From contig OX621266.1 of NCBI GenBank assembly GCA_951640165.1, positions 8,060,001 through 8,124,000 on the forward strand: a stretch of DNA of 64,000 nt. The letters run 5' to 3'. Shown in pieces: positions 45,852 to 56,612 of this stretch. The number at the start of each line of letters is the position of its first letter. Position 1 is the first letter of the stretch. The position numbers and the translations under genes were made by a program. Source of the stretch: Pseudoips prasinana. Its lineage: Eukaryota > Arthropoda > Insecta > Lepidoptera > Nolidae. The notes beneath the pieces are model-generated. The model was not told the origin of the DNA, did not search any database, and was given only the letters and a program-made list of their open reading frames with translations.

Positions 45852-45958
45852 CACAGTGCACTTTAGCCGTACCCAGTCTGCCACTCCGTTACGGTGGTCA
45901 GAACTGGGACGTTTCCGGGGAACGCGACGTGGACGCAAGCACTGTGGGGTGGTTCCCC
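45852..45958 (-). ncRNA. HDV-like ribozyme candidate, A10 5' end
   Basis: Same P1, P2, P3 (GCG/CGC), P4 and CUAAA as A4. Confidence 0.85.
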
Positions 45959-46000
45959 AACCTAACCTTAGGTTAGGTTAGGTTTTAACCTAACCTAACC
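45959..46000. repeat. Inverted telomeric repeat, A10/A11 junction
   Basis: AACCTAACC, then TTAGG-type repeats in the opposite orientation, then AACCTAACCTAACC. GGTTAGGTTAGGTT and AACCTAACCTAACC form a 14-bp perfect stem over TT. It is the only place where telomeric repeat orientation flips. Confidence 0.95.
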
Positions 46001-46028
46001 TTTTTTTTTTTTTTTTTTTTTTTGTTTG

Positions 46029-46129
46029 CGCTGGGAAAAAATGCGTTACGCATACCCGCCCATTGGGGGGTGGGCGGGTTATGTGGGACTCTCCGGCTAG
46101 TCCGGCATACCCACTAAAATAACCCAGCG
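46029..46129 (-). promoter_or_regulatory. Conserved 3'-terminal RNA fold (A11)
   Basis: Closing stem 46029-46035/46123-46129, hairpin 1 C-G variant as in A8. Confidence 0.65.
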
Positions 46130-46345
46130 GCACTCCCGCATCGTCTATGTGGAGGAGGACTGGGAAACCGGCTCAGCCTTTACGTCCAGTCCCCCACCGA
46201 CGACCGCCCGCCTTAACAGCGGGGCCCGCACGCCCCTCCCTAAGTAAAGAGGCCCGGGAACGACCGTGAGTGCTCGGCCGTTCCCGCCCGACGAGGGTGG
46301 TGATCAGTGCAATGCGAGCGAAGGCGCCCCCGCGCCTGTCGCCCG

Positions 46346-47370
46346 CTAATCACCACCGGGAGGTGGGAGGCGACGATCGTACAGCCGCCTTCTCCCACCC
46401 CTTCTTCGCCTGCGGAGCAGCGGCGCGAGAGGATCGTCCTCCCGCGCGCGCTCCGCCGCCTCCTTTTGCGACATGACATTCTCGCAAAAGGAGGCAACCG
46501 CCGCCCAAGCCTCCTCACTCCCCAGCATGGAGTTCACCACACTGGGAAGTGAGAGGTCGAACCCGACTACATCGGTCAGGGCACGGCGCAGCCCAGCCCA
46601 GGCTGGGCACACCTCGAGGGTGTGCTGCGCCGTGTCCTCCGCGGCTCCACACTCGTGGCACGCCGGGGTTTCCTCCCTCTGAATCCGATGCAGGTGCGAT
46701 CCGAAGCAGCCATGCCCGGACAACACCTGCACCAGCCGGAAAGAGAGGAAACCGTGAGACCGCTCGAGCCAATCCCGCAGGATTGGGCCAAGCGTGTCCA
46801 GCGTCCGGCGTCCAAAGGTGGCGGAGGCGAGGTCGCGTGCCCAGTGCAGGACGATGGCGTCCCTCGCCTCCCGCCGCACGGCCTCCCGCTCTTGCGCAGC
46901 GGGGCGCTCACCTAGCGCCCTACGCCGCGCCGCCCATTCGTACACTCTGGCGAGCACCCATGCCTCCAATTCCCAGGGAGGGGTGCCGGCCAGAGCGCAC
47001 GCCGCCGCAAAGCCCACTGAGCGGTAGGCCCTCGCCACCCGCTGTGCAATGGCCCGTTGGGGCCTGCGGATGGCGATTGCATTCTCCCTCCTGTGGAGGG
47101 AGTCCGCCCAGATGGGTGCCCCATATAGGGCCATACTCTTCAGGATGCCGGCATATAGGCGCCGGCATCGCTCCTTGGGCCCGCCCAAGTTCGGGAGGAG
47201 CCATGAGAGGGTGTCCGCGGCTTTCAGCAGGCGCGTCGACAGCCCGCTAAAGTGCGGGCCGAAGCGCCACCTGCTGTCCAGCACGAGGCCCAGATACTTC
47301 ATCTGGGCCCCGACCCCTATCCGGACGCCCTCCACGACAATGTGGGCGTCAGGAGGGCAGCGCTGCCGAG
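46346..47370 (-). pseudogene. ORF2 3' fragment of A11
   Basis: From RCPPDAHIVVEGVRIG (after YADD) through MKYLGLVLDSRW and the knuckle CHECGAAEDTAQHTLEVC to the stop at 46346. Endonuclease and RT catalytic core are absent. Confidence 0.88.
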
Positions 47371-50240
47371 GTGGAAAATCCTGCATGGATGTCCTCCGCC
47401 TTGGGGGAGGCGGAGGGGTCTGTCAGACTCCTACTGACTAAAAACCACCCCGGTGTTCCATCTCACACCTGCGCCGGGGGTCGCGGGAACAAACGATACT
47501 TCCGCAACCCCCGGCTGGTGCTGGCCCATGTTTGCGGGCCTCCTCGCATTAGCGGGGGGAGTGAGGTGTTAAACTCCCCCCGCAACGTCTAAGAAGGGCG
47601 CGCGTGGAACACGTCGCGCCGCCGCCTCGGGTCCAGATGTGTAGTGGGCGACGGACGTCCCCGAGTCCGTCACCCCTGGACCCATTTTAGGGGGGCTGGA
47701 AGAGGGCGTTGTCCGCCCTCCGCCGACGCCCGGTGCGTCTGCTGCGGGTCGGGTGAGAGGATGAGATCTCCCTCTCCCTTTCCGCAGCTTCCTTCCGCGA
47801 GATAACTGTCTCGCAGAAGGAAACCACCGCGTCCCAGGACTCCTCGCCGCCAACCATCGAATTCACGACGGCCGGCAGCGACAGGTCACTGCCTACTCCA
47901 GAAATGAGGGCACGGCGCTGCTCCTCCCAAGCGGCACACTCTGCCAGCGTATGCAGCGCCGTGTCCTCCCGACAGTCGACGCAGTGGTGACACCGGGCGT
48001 CCGGCTCCCTGTTTATGCGACACAGGTACTTCCCGAAGCAGCCATGCCCCGAGAGTACCTGCGTCACCCGAAACGACAGGGAGCCGTGCCTCCTCCCGAG
48101 CCAACGCTCGAGTACCGGCCGGACCGCCTCGATTGTGACGAGGCCGGCGGTTGGGCGCGAGAGCCTGTCCCGCCATTCCGCCACCAGGGCCTCGCGAAGC
48201 TGCGACCGACGCAGCTCCATGTGTCGCTGCATCAGCCGCTCGCCCTGCGCCAGCATCTCCTCGCGCCACCGGTACAGTGACGCGAGTACTTTCGCCTCGA
48301 GGTCCCAGGGCGGGGATCCGGCCAGTACACAGGCCGCCTCGTAGGAGACCGTGCGATATCCCCTGATGACTCTGACGGCCATAGCTCTCTGCGGTCTCCG
48401 CAGAACAGCAATGCTATCGGCCGTCAGGTCAGCCGCCCAGATCGGGGCCCCGTACAGGGCCATCGATCGCACGATCCCCATGTAGAGCCGCCTACAGGCT
48501 GCGCTCGGGCCCCCCAGATTGGGAAGCAGCGTTGACAGCGCCCCAGCCGCGCCCATCAGCTTAGGCAACAGCCGCCGGAAGTGGGGTCCGAAGTCCCACC
48601 GGCTGTCGAGCACCAATCCCAGGTACTTCATGGTAGGCTCGACAGCGATCCGGACCCCTCCGACCACAATATGTGATCCGGGCGGCGGTGCCCGCCGGGG
48701 ACCATGGAACATCATGGCCTCCGACTTGCTGAGGGCCACCTCCAGGCCGAGGCGCCGGATGCGGCTCACCACCTGTGAGACCGCCGCCGTCGCCAGCAAC
48801 GCTGCCTCCCTGTGCGAACTCCCACGGGCCGTGACCAGCGTGTCGTCCGCATAACACGTCAGGTCCACGCCCGGCTGGAGTTCGCCCCTCAGCACCCAGT
48901 CGTACCCGATGTTCCACAGGAGCGGGCCCAATACCGAACCCTGTGGAACACCGCACGACATTGAGTGCCGGTGTCCGCCATCACGTCCCACGTAGGTGAC
49001 ACACCTCTCCGCCAGGTAATCCCCAACGATGTGGCGGAGGTAGGAAGGCACCCGATGATATCGTAGTGCCTCCCGAATGCAACTCCAGGGCAGGGTGTTG
49101 AAGGCGTTGGAGATGTCCAAGGACACCGCCAACATCACCCCACCCCGGGACACCGCTTCCTCCGCCAGGACTCTCACCCTCGACACAGCGTGGATGGTAG
49201 AGCGCCCATGCCGAAAGCCGAACTGGCTCTCGTCCAGGTCCGGCCCCTCTCCGTACAAGTGGCCGACGAGGCGGACTGCAATTATCCGCTCGAGCAGCTT
49301 GCCCACCTCGTCCAGCAGCACTATGGGCCGGTACCCGGACGGCGAGTCTGCAGGGCGCCCCGCCTTTCTGAGCAGGACCAGACGACCAGATTTCCACAAA
49401 GTGGGAAACTGGCCCCGCTCAAGGCACGCTGTGTAGAGTCCCGTCAGTTGGGGACCTAGCTCTTTCAGAGCGAGGGCCAACGCACAACCGTGAATCCCGT
49501 CGGGCCCCGGAGCCACATTCTTGGCCCGGAGCCGCATCACGGCCGCCCTCAACTCTTCTTGTGTCACCTCTGGGACGCTGATGGCGTTCTCTTCTGTAGG
49601 CTCTGCGGCTGTGGGCAAAGCCATCGGCGGTGGCGTGTGCTCCGCTCTTGCCGGGAAGAGGGCTGCCACTACTTCCTCCAGCAGCTCGGGTTGGAGACTC
49701 CCCGTGAGTGGAGGCGCCGCGGCTCGAAGTTTCCCACGAACCGCACGATAAGGACGCCCCCACGGATCTCCGTCCAGAGTCTCCAACATCTCCTCCCTGG
49801 CTCGCGTCTTGGCCTCGCCAATGGCCAGCCACAGAGCCTCCTTTGCCGCACGGTACACTTCGTACAGCGCGGCCTCTTCGTCAGGGACCCGACGACGTCT
49901 CCTCCGGTATCGGGTGTACTGGCGCCTGACCGCCACGCACGCGACGCGCAATTGCGCGATCTCGGCGGTCCACCAGTACACCTGGCGCCTTCCTGTCTGT
50001 GTGTGGACCCGGGGCATAGACGCGTCGCAAATTTGCGTCATCGCCCCGCGGAACCACAGCGCCTCCTCTTCGACGTCGACGGGTCCATTCGTCGCCGACT
50101 CCCGGTACCAGGCCTGGACAATGGCGGCCTCCTCGAGAAGTTCCCTGTCGATGCGCTTACGCGCCCAGCGCGGACCGTCTGCTCGCGGGGCCGGTGAACC
50201 GCGGCCACCAGTGGTCTGGGCGGAGACGTCGAGCCCACTA
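47371..50240 (-). mobile_element. Family C copy C2, 5'-truncated, 3' tail missing
   Basis: Starts at GTGGAAAATCC of the family C 3'UTR without poly-T. The 3'UTR (to 47686) and a long ORF2 follow, to about 50240 inside the endonuclease domain. The right border carries A12 inserted with a 15-bp duplication. Confidence 0.88.
47687..50240 (-). pseudogene. ORF2 of C2, RT complete, endonuclease mostly missing
   Basis: Open over about 850 codons with no internal stop. It starts after the SDH region (LDVSAQTTGG) and continues with an intact RT: YRPIVLLDEVGK, SLDISNAFNTLPW, GVPQGSVLGPLLWN, LTCYADDTLVTARG, MKYLGLVLDSRW. The knuckle is CHHCVDCREDTALHTLAEC (CX2CX9HX4C). It shows what C1 lost. ATG 50041 is internal; the true 5' end is beyond the truncation. 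Confidence 0.9.
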
Positions 50241-50245
50241 GAACC
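50231..50245. repeat. 15-bp target-site duplication of A12, left
   Basis: GAGCCCACTAGAACC, repeated at 50992-51006. Confidence 0.92.
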
Positions 50246-50276
50246 TTTTTTTTTTTTTTTTTTTTTTTTTTGTTTG

Positions 50277-50377
50277 CGCTGGGAAAAAATGCGTTACGCA
50301 TACCCGCCCATTGGGGGATGGACGGGTTATGTGGGACTCTCCGGCTAGCCCGGCATACCCACTAAAATAACCCAGCG
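50277..50377 (-). promoter_or_regulatory. Conserved 3'-terminal RNA fold (A12)
   Basis: Closing stem 50277-50283/50371-50377, hairpin 1 U.G type. Confidence 0.65.
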
Positions 50378-50593
50378 GCACTCCCGCATCGTCTGTGTGG
50401 AGGAGGACTGGGAAACCGGCACAGCCTTTACGTCCAGTCCCCCACCGACGACCGCCCGCCTTTACAGCGGGGCCCGCACGCCCCTCCCTAAGTGGAGGGG
50501 CCCGGGAACGACCGTGAGTGCTCGGCCGTTCCCGCCCGACGATGGTGGCGATTTGTGCAATGCGAGCGAAGGCGCCCCCGCGCCTATCGCCCG

Positions 50594-50991
50594 CTAATCA
50601 CCACCAGAGGGCGGGAGGCGACGGTCGTACAACCGCCTTCTCCCACCCCTCCTTCGCCTGCGGAGAGGTGGCGCGAGAGGATCGTCCTCCCGCGCGCGCT
50701 CCGCCACCTCCTTTTGCGACATGACATTCTCGCAAAAGGAGGCAACCGCCGCCCAAGCCTCCTCACTCCCCAGCATGGAGTTCACCACACTGGGAAGTGA
50801 GAGGTCCATTCCGACCACATCTGTCAGGGCACGGCGCAGCTCAGCCCAGGCTGGGCACACCTCGAGGGTGTGCTGCGCCGTGTCCTCCGCGGCTCCACAG
50901 TCGTGGCACGCCGGGGTTTCCTCCCTCTGGATCCGATGCAGGTGCGTTCCGAAGCAGCCATGCCCGGACAACACCTGCACCAGACGGAAAG
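50594..50991 (-). pseudogene. ORF2 C-terminal fragment of A12
   Basis: About 130 codons: QVLSGHGCFGTHLHRI, knuckle CHDCGAAEDTAQHTLEVC and the basic tail to the stop at 50594. Confidence 0.88.
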
Positions 50992-51006
50992 GAGCCCACT
51001 AGAACC
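50992..51006. repeat. 15-bp target-site duplication of A12, right
   Basis: Identical to 50231-50245; followed directly by TAACC repeats. Confidence 0.92.
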
Positions 51007-51026
51007 TAACCTAACCTAACCTAACC
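51002..51026. repeat. Telomeric (CCTAA)n relic, A12/D1 junction
   Basis: GAACC and four TAACC units, the longest same-direction CCTAA run in the window; then the 19-nt tail of D1 (51027-51045). Confidence 0.95.
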
Positions 51027-51046
51027 TTTTTTTTTTTTTTTTTTTA

Positions 51047-51151
51047 CATGGTGGAAATGCATTAAACTTACGCATACCCGCCGCTTGGGGAGGCGACGGG
51101 TTATGTGGGACTCTCCGGGCTAATCCCGGGATACGCACTAAAACCACCATG
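51047..51151 (-). promoter_or_regulatory. Conserved 3'-terminal RNA fold (family D version)
   Basis: Closing stem CATGGTGG (51047-51054)/CCACCATG (51144-51151). Hairpin 1 in RNA sense is ACCCGUCGC/GCGGCGGGU over a CCCCAA loop, hairpin 2 is CCGGG/CCCGG, then ACTAAAA. Confidence 0.7.
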
Positions 51152-51469
51152 GTAGCCAGCCTCACAATGCCTGTAGCGGGGGGTCTGGGTACTCGTGAAC
51201 GATCTCGCCAGTACCCCCGCTGTACACTGAGCGTCTGAGACTCTCCTCCGGGGACGGGAGGGGGCCAAATGCCTCCTGCCCTCCCCTTCACGCACAAGCG
51301 CGTTTAGGCAACCTGAGCTACAGCAGGTTACCTCTTCCCGGGACTGCTTATGTAAGACGAGTGGAGTTCCCCTCCTCCAAACGCCAGCGGTCCCAGGGGC
51401 GACGTCAAGCCGGGGAGAAGCCAGCCGGACGCCGCATTCTCTCTCGCGCTGAGATTAGCTCCCAGCGCC

Positions 51470-51517
51470 GGCGCCGATGAAGCGGATATTAGTGTCAATA
51501 TCCAGTTCATCGGCGCC
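51470..51517. repeat. Long inverted repeat over the D1 ORF2 stop
   Basis: GGCGCCGATGAA (51470-51481) pairs with TTCATCGGCGCC (51506-51517), and GGATATT (51484-51490) with AATATCC (51497-51503), over a 6-nt loop. The stop TGA (51507-51509) lies in the outer arm. Confidence 0.9.
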
Positions 51518-54464
51518 GTCTCGTTCTCCTACGGGAGGGATCGTTGCGCTCCCTCTCGCGCTCGGCGGCCTCCTTCTTGAGCATAACAGCTTCACAGAAG
51601 GAGGCCACCGCGTTCCATCCGGTTGTCGCCTCTCTACCTATTCGACACAGGTACTCACCGTAGCACCCGTGTCCGGTGAGTATCTGTGTCAACCTGAAGG
51701 TTAGGCTGCCCCGTTTCCGGAGCAGCCATGCGTCAAACCACGGCAGGACCGCACTGACAGAGCGTTGACGCGAGCCTCTCGGCAATTCAAGCCGCTCGCG
51801 CCAAATCTCTAAGGCCTGTCGGTGCGCGTCCCGCCGCACGTTTGTCCAGTCCGGTTGTTGGCCGCCGGCATCCGAGCGGGCACGGACGAGATCGTAAACT
51901 CTCGCGTCCATGTCCGCCAGGATGTCCAGTGGCGGGAATCGTCCTAGTAAAGTCGCCGCCTCGAAGGAGATCGTCCGGTATCCACGGACCACTCTGATGG
52001 CAACCACCCGCTGCACGCTATTCAAAAGAGCTTTGCAGCGGGAAGCTCTCGCCAGTCTAGACGACCAGACGGGAGCACCGTAGAGGGCCATAGACCGGAT
52101 AACCCCACAGTAGAGGCGGCGGACTTCTTCCCGGGGTCCCCCAAGGTTGGGCAGCAGACGCTGGAGTGCGCCCGCCGCTCCACGAAGTCGGGGAACTAGC
52201 TGGACAAAGTGGGCATCAAAAGCCCACCTACTGTCCAGCGTCAGCCCGAGGTATTTGAGGGTTTGCCCAACTGGGACTGCCTCACCACACACCTGAATCC
52301 GCGTGCTGGGAGGTTCCCTACCCCGACGGAGGCTGTGGAACCAAAGCGCCTCAGTTTTATGAGGCGCTACCTGAAGGCCCAGCCCGCGGACACTGCCGAC
52401 GACGCAGGCCACTCCCAGTTCGGCAAGCCGTGCCACATCCGTGAAATTGCTCCCCCTGGCCAACACGAGAGTGTCATCTGCATAGCAACCGACATCTACG
52501 CCGAGGGGGAGCCTCGTCCTGAGGACCGTGTCAAAAGCGAGGTTCCACAAGAGGGGTCCTAAGACAGATCCCTGTGGAACCCCGCGATCGACCTCCCTTG
52601 ACATTCCCTCTCCGCCCCGAGCCGTGTAAACGATGAGCCTATCGCTCAGATACGAGCTAACAATCCCCTGTAGGTAAGGGGGCACGTTGTGGTAAACCAG
52701 TGCCTCCCTTATTGCCCACCACGGGAGGGAGTTGAAGGCGTTGACAATGTCAAGACTGACAGCCATCGCCATCCCCCCCTCCCGAGTGACGTCCTGTGCC
52801 AGGGATTGGACCCGCCGGATTGCGTCCACCGTCGAACGACCGCGACGGAAGCCGAACTGGCAGTCCGACAGGTCAGGCCCATCCCGTGACAGGTGCCCGC
52901 TGAGACGGGCGGACACTACTCGCTCAAAGAGTTTGCCCACCTCGTCCAGAAGGCAAATGGGTCGGAACGAAGAGGGAGAGTCCGCATTTCTCCCTCTCTT
53001 TTGGATGAGGACGAGCTTGGCCTCCTTCCACTCAGACGGGAAAACCCCAAGGTGGAGGCAGCGAGAGAAGAGGCGACGCAGCTTACCGCCTAGCACCGAC
53101 AGGGCCAGCACCCAGGCCCGACCTGGGATACCGTCGGGCCCAGGGGCGGTGTTTCGCGCCGAAAGTCGCCTTACTGCGCTCTCAAGCTCGTCCTCCGTCA
53201 CATCCATGTCTGATGTCCAGTCCGGTATAGATCGCGGTGGAGCGACCGAGTCACCGGGCTCGGCCCTTGGGAAGAGGGTGTCTACCACTCTTCCCACGAA
53301 CTCGGGGTCGAGCGTTTCGGTGAGCGGAGGGACCCATGGTCTGAGCTTGCCCATAACCATCTTGTACGGGCGCCCCCATGGATCCCTGTTGATCCCCTCG
53401 ATCAGCTCCTCCCACGCCCTGGTCTTTGCCTCCTTGATGGCGAACTGGAACGCCATGGTGGCCAAGCGGTATGCTCGGTAAGCCTCTGCAATCTCGTCGG
53501 CCGAGGCACGCCGTCTCCTTCTAGTCCTAGTATAACGGCGGCGCGCAGAGACGCAGGACCCCCGCAGCCGTGCTAAGTCCGCTGACCACCAGTAGACGGA
53601 GGACCTCGTTGTCGGCCTGGCCCGGGGCATAGCGACGTCACAAATAGTGGTCATCTTTTCCCCGAACCATGCCGCCACCACCTCCGGAGAGGCTTCGTCC
53701 TCCAACTCTTCCCAATCCGCGACGAGGGCAGAAGCAAGAAGCAGATCTCTGTCCAATCGCTTCAAGGCCCATCGTCGCGGGGCGGCATTTTGTTGGCGTC
53801 CCAGTTCGCCACTTGGGCACCTGCCCGACATCTCAATGAGAATGTGCCGGTGATCTGATAGAGTTGCGAGCTCCTCAGCCACTCTCCAGCCTGATACCCT
53901 GCGCGCAGCAGGGACAGTCGCCCACGTTAGGTCGACAACCGACTCCCCCTGCCACCGCACGCAAGTACTGGTAGATCCTTGGTTGAGTAGCTGAAGATTA
54001 AGTGATGCAGCCCACTCTATCAGTGCTTCCCCTCTTAGGTCGTCACGAGCGTCCCCCCACACCCTGGAGTGTGCATTGAAGTCGCCCATGACGAACAGTG
54101 GACGTGAGAGTAGCCCCTGGATGCAGGTGCCCAGTCTGTCGATGGTGTCCTCGAAGTGGGCAAGGCCGCAGTTTGGAGAGATGTAACATCCCACCACTAC
54201 GGCGTCGCCCCATTCGATGACAACAAAATCTGTCCCACCATGGATGAGGCGGCAATGGAGGCCACCCGATGATTCCGCCCAGTAAATAGCGACGGAACCC
54301 CCGTCCACCCCGAACCACCTCGGGTGATCCGGGATGGAATAGGGCTCCGATATCACCGCAAGGGCAACTGACCACTCCGCGAGCGTCTGTAGCAGGAGAT
54401 CCTGCGCTGCACGGCAGTGGTTTAAGTTACCCTGCAATATCTTGGATGGGGGCGGGAATTTTAG
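51507..54464 (-). pseudogene. ORF2 of D1, C-terminal zinc knuckle deleted
   Basis: About 985 codons open. Endonuclease: ILQGNLNHCRAAQ, ISEPYSIPD, MGDFNAHSRVWG, SVVDLTWA, LSDHRHILIEMS. RT: FRPICLLDEVGK, SLDIVNAFNSLPW, GVPQGSVLGPLLWN, VGCYADDTLVLARG, LKYLGLTLDSRW. Near 51625 the sequence CRIGREATTG passes straight to WNAVASFCEAV, so the knuckle found in the other families is gone in frame. There is no ATG at the start; the frame overlaps the end of ORF1 in the -1 frame, and ORF1 ends ATGGAGGTCTAA. Confidence 0.88.
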
Positions 54465-56612
54465 ACCTCCATTGTCTCCTGACCAGCCAGCAGCGCGAAC
54501 GAATTCGCTACTGGCGTAGTGGGTGGACCCTGCGGCTTCTGCACTGTCCGGCTTTTGGGAGGGAAGCACTTACTTCCTCCCATCCTGTGTTTGCCAGCGA
54601 CGCCAAGGTCCGTACAGATCGGACACTTCGGTTCGCTGGCTTTGCAGTTTACGGCCTTATGGCCCTGGTCGCCACAGACATAGCAGCATTTGCTGCGATC
54701 TGTGGGACTACTGCACTTGGCCTTAACGTGGCCAAACCCGAGGCATTTGTAGCACTGCAAGGGTCTAGCCTTGAGTGCCTCGACCCTTGCTGCTGACCAA
54801 CCAACGCACACGCGTTTGCCTGCGAGCTTATTGGCCGCCTCTAACGGACATCTGACCCACGCAGTGTTGAGCCCAGACGCATGGACTCGGACAGGCCCTA
54901 CTTTAAAGTCATTCGCGGAGCAACCGACGGTGCCCGCTAAGGCCACCGCGATCGCTGCGGGAGTGACAGTCTCGTCCAGGTCAAAGACGCGCATTTCTGC
55001 GGTCTTGACAGGACGCGAGATCCGAGCGTCCGTATCCGCCAGGACTTCCCTTAATTTGGCCGCGAGCGCATCGGCTCTTGTGACATTATCGGGCCCAGAG
55101 ACCTTTAGGACCAATCCGCCGTTTAAGGCTCTCTTCTGGAAGATACCACCTTCCAGTCCAAAGTCTTTGAGGCAGACCTTTTCCTTCGCCGTCCTTATAA
55201 GGTCGGCAAGAGGAGTCTCTGACCCTTCTGCCCGCGTTATTAAAACCGCTGCCGTTTTCGGTGAACGAGGGAGTCGCCTCGTAGCACCTCCGGGAGCGGT
55301 ATTTAATGTGGCCGCTGCCTTTTTGGCCTTGGCCGCAGATTTGCGACCAACGACTTTCGCCCATGTGGTCTCTCCCGCATTCGCATGCACTGCACTAGAC
55401 TGCTGGCTCGGCGAAGCGCCAGCAATCTGTGTAGGAGCAACAGGCATGCCTTTGCTCTTACGCTGCCTCTCCTTTTCCCGCTTCTTTTTCCTCTTGTCCT
55501 TATTGGACGAGGTAGAAGGGATCGGGAGTGGCGGCGGCGCTGGAGCTTTCGGCTTTTTCGCCTCAGCACCACGAGGAGGGATGGCCGCAGCCTTCTTCCC
55601 AAGTGGGGGCCTGATGGCCCTTCCTGGGAAGAGCTCCGCCATGAGGGCTGCACGGAAGGAGACGAGTTTCTCCTCCATAATGGCAGCCACCTGCTCGGCG
55701 TTGGAGCCGCTCTCTCGTCCAGTGGCCTTTGGCTTAGCTGCATCCAGCTTAGAAGCCTTCCGTGGCACACTGGTCGTCGTAGCAGGATTCGCCTGGGTCA
55801 CTGTGGGAGGCCCCTGACTAGAGCGCAGGGTCTCAACCTCCGCCGACAGTTTGGCGAGACGTCCCTCGAGGGAGGAGAGCTTCGAACGAAGCTCCCGGTT
55901 CTCCACCTCCAATCGCTCAGCCTCGCCCCCATACGTCCGAACGTGCAGTTCGGAGGTGGCGGCCTGCGCCTCACGCACACTTCGCCTAATGGCGTGCTTC
56001 AGCGGCCCTTGGATGTTCGAGGACCTATCCGTGGCCTTCTCCACCACAGACAGAGCCTCGAGCAGCCTAGCCCCAACATCAGCCGTAGGCTGATGTCGGA
56101 GCTCCTCCGCTATGTCTTCAACGCGGGGCAAAGATTTCTTAGCCCGCGTATTTGAAGGAGGGAGGAGAGGGTTGAGGATATCCGAAATATCCCCATCCAA
56201 GTCCCCCCCCTCGTCAATTCCTATTTTTGCCCGCACAATCTGTGTGCGAGCATTTGGAGCCACAAGGGATCTCCGCTTCCCAAGCTTCAGCCCTTCTGCC
56301 GGCAATGACACGCAGGAAGCGGCTGACTTGTCGCTTCCCACGGAATCGCTTCGAAGTACGGACTTCGAGCGTGACCGCGACCGCGAACGCAACAGCGACC
56401 GAGAAGTAGAACGCGGTCGCAGCTGCCTCCGCGGTGGAGCAGTCTCTCCGGCTCTATCAGCCAGACTCCTTTCCTCTTTAGAGACTCTCACCCGCAGCTC
56501 GTTAGCTGCAGGTGAGGGTCCCTCGACACTCAATACTGGGCACACAAAACTGGGCGTGTGCGCCCTATCCGCGACCTCCGCGGAAACATGTCCAATAGTG
56601 TCCCCCCCAGAT
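54461..56612 (-). pseudogene. ORF1 (Gag-like) of D1, N-terminus missing
   Basis: Open from the truncation at 56612 (ASGGDTIGHV, matching the PTVSGG block of B1 and C1) to TAA 54461, about 717 codons. It has a Ser/Arg stretch RSRSRSRSKS, a coiled coil (about 195-255), a basic linker with KDKRKKKREKERQRKSK, the Gag core, and knuckles CYKCLGFGHVKAKC, CYVCGDQGHKAVNC and a third variant. The first ORF1 residues and 5'UTR are lost. Confidence 0.87.

Larger units (their letters stand above)
43368..45958 (-). mobile_element. Family A copy A10 with large internal deletion
   Basis: Both ends are intact. A deletion at about 44850 joins ORF1 to RT just after YADD at a shared GGGAGG. The 5' 460 bp closely match A4. 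Confidence 0.9.
46001..47370 (-). mobile_element. Family A copy A11, 5'-truncated, abutting C2
   Basis: 23-nt tail, 3'UTR and ORF2 3' part to about 47370. There it joins family C 3'UTR with no tail or telomeric bases between. Confidence 0.88.
50246..50991 (-). mobile_element. Family A copy A12, 5'-truncated, with clear TSD
   Basis: 26-nt tail (50246-50271), 3'UTR and ORF2 C-terminus, flanked by GAGCCCACTAGAACC on both sides. It inserted at the border between C2 and the telomeric repeats, ...AACC^TAACC. Confidence 0.93.
51027..56612 (-). mobile_element. Family D copy D1, 5' end lost
   Basis: Tail, a 461-nt 3'UTR (51046-51506), ORF2 and ORF1. ORF1 lacks its first codons because the element is joined at about 56612 to the interior of A13. 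No ribozyme region is left. Confidence 0.9.

Noticed and set aside
51027..56612. A ribozyme at the 5' end of D1.
   Set aside because: The 5'UTR is missing at the joint with A13, so it cannot be assessed here.
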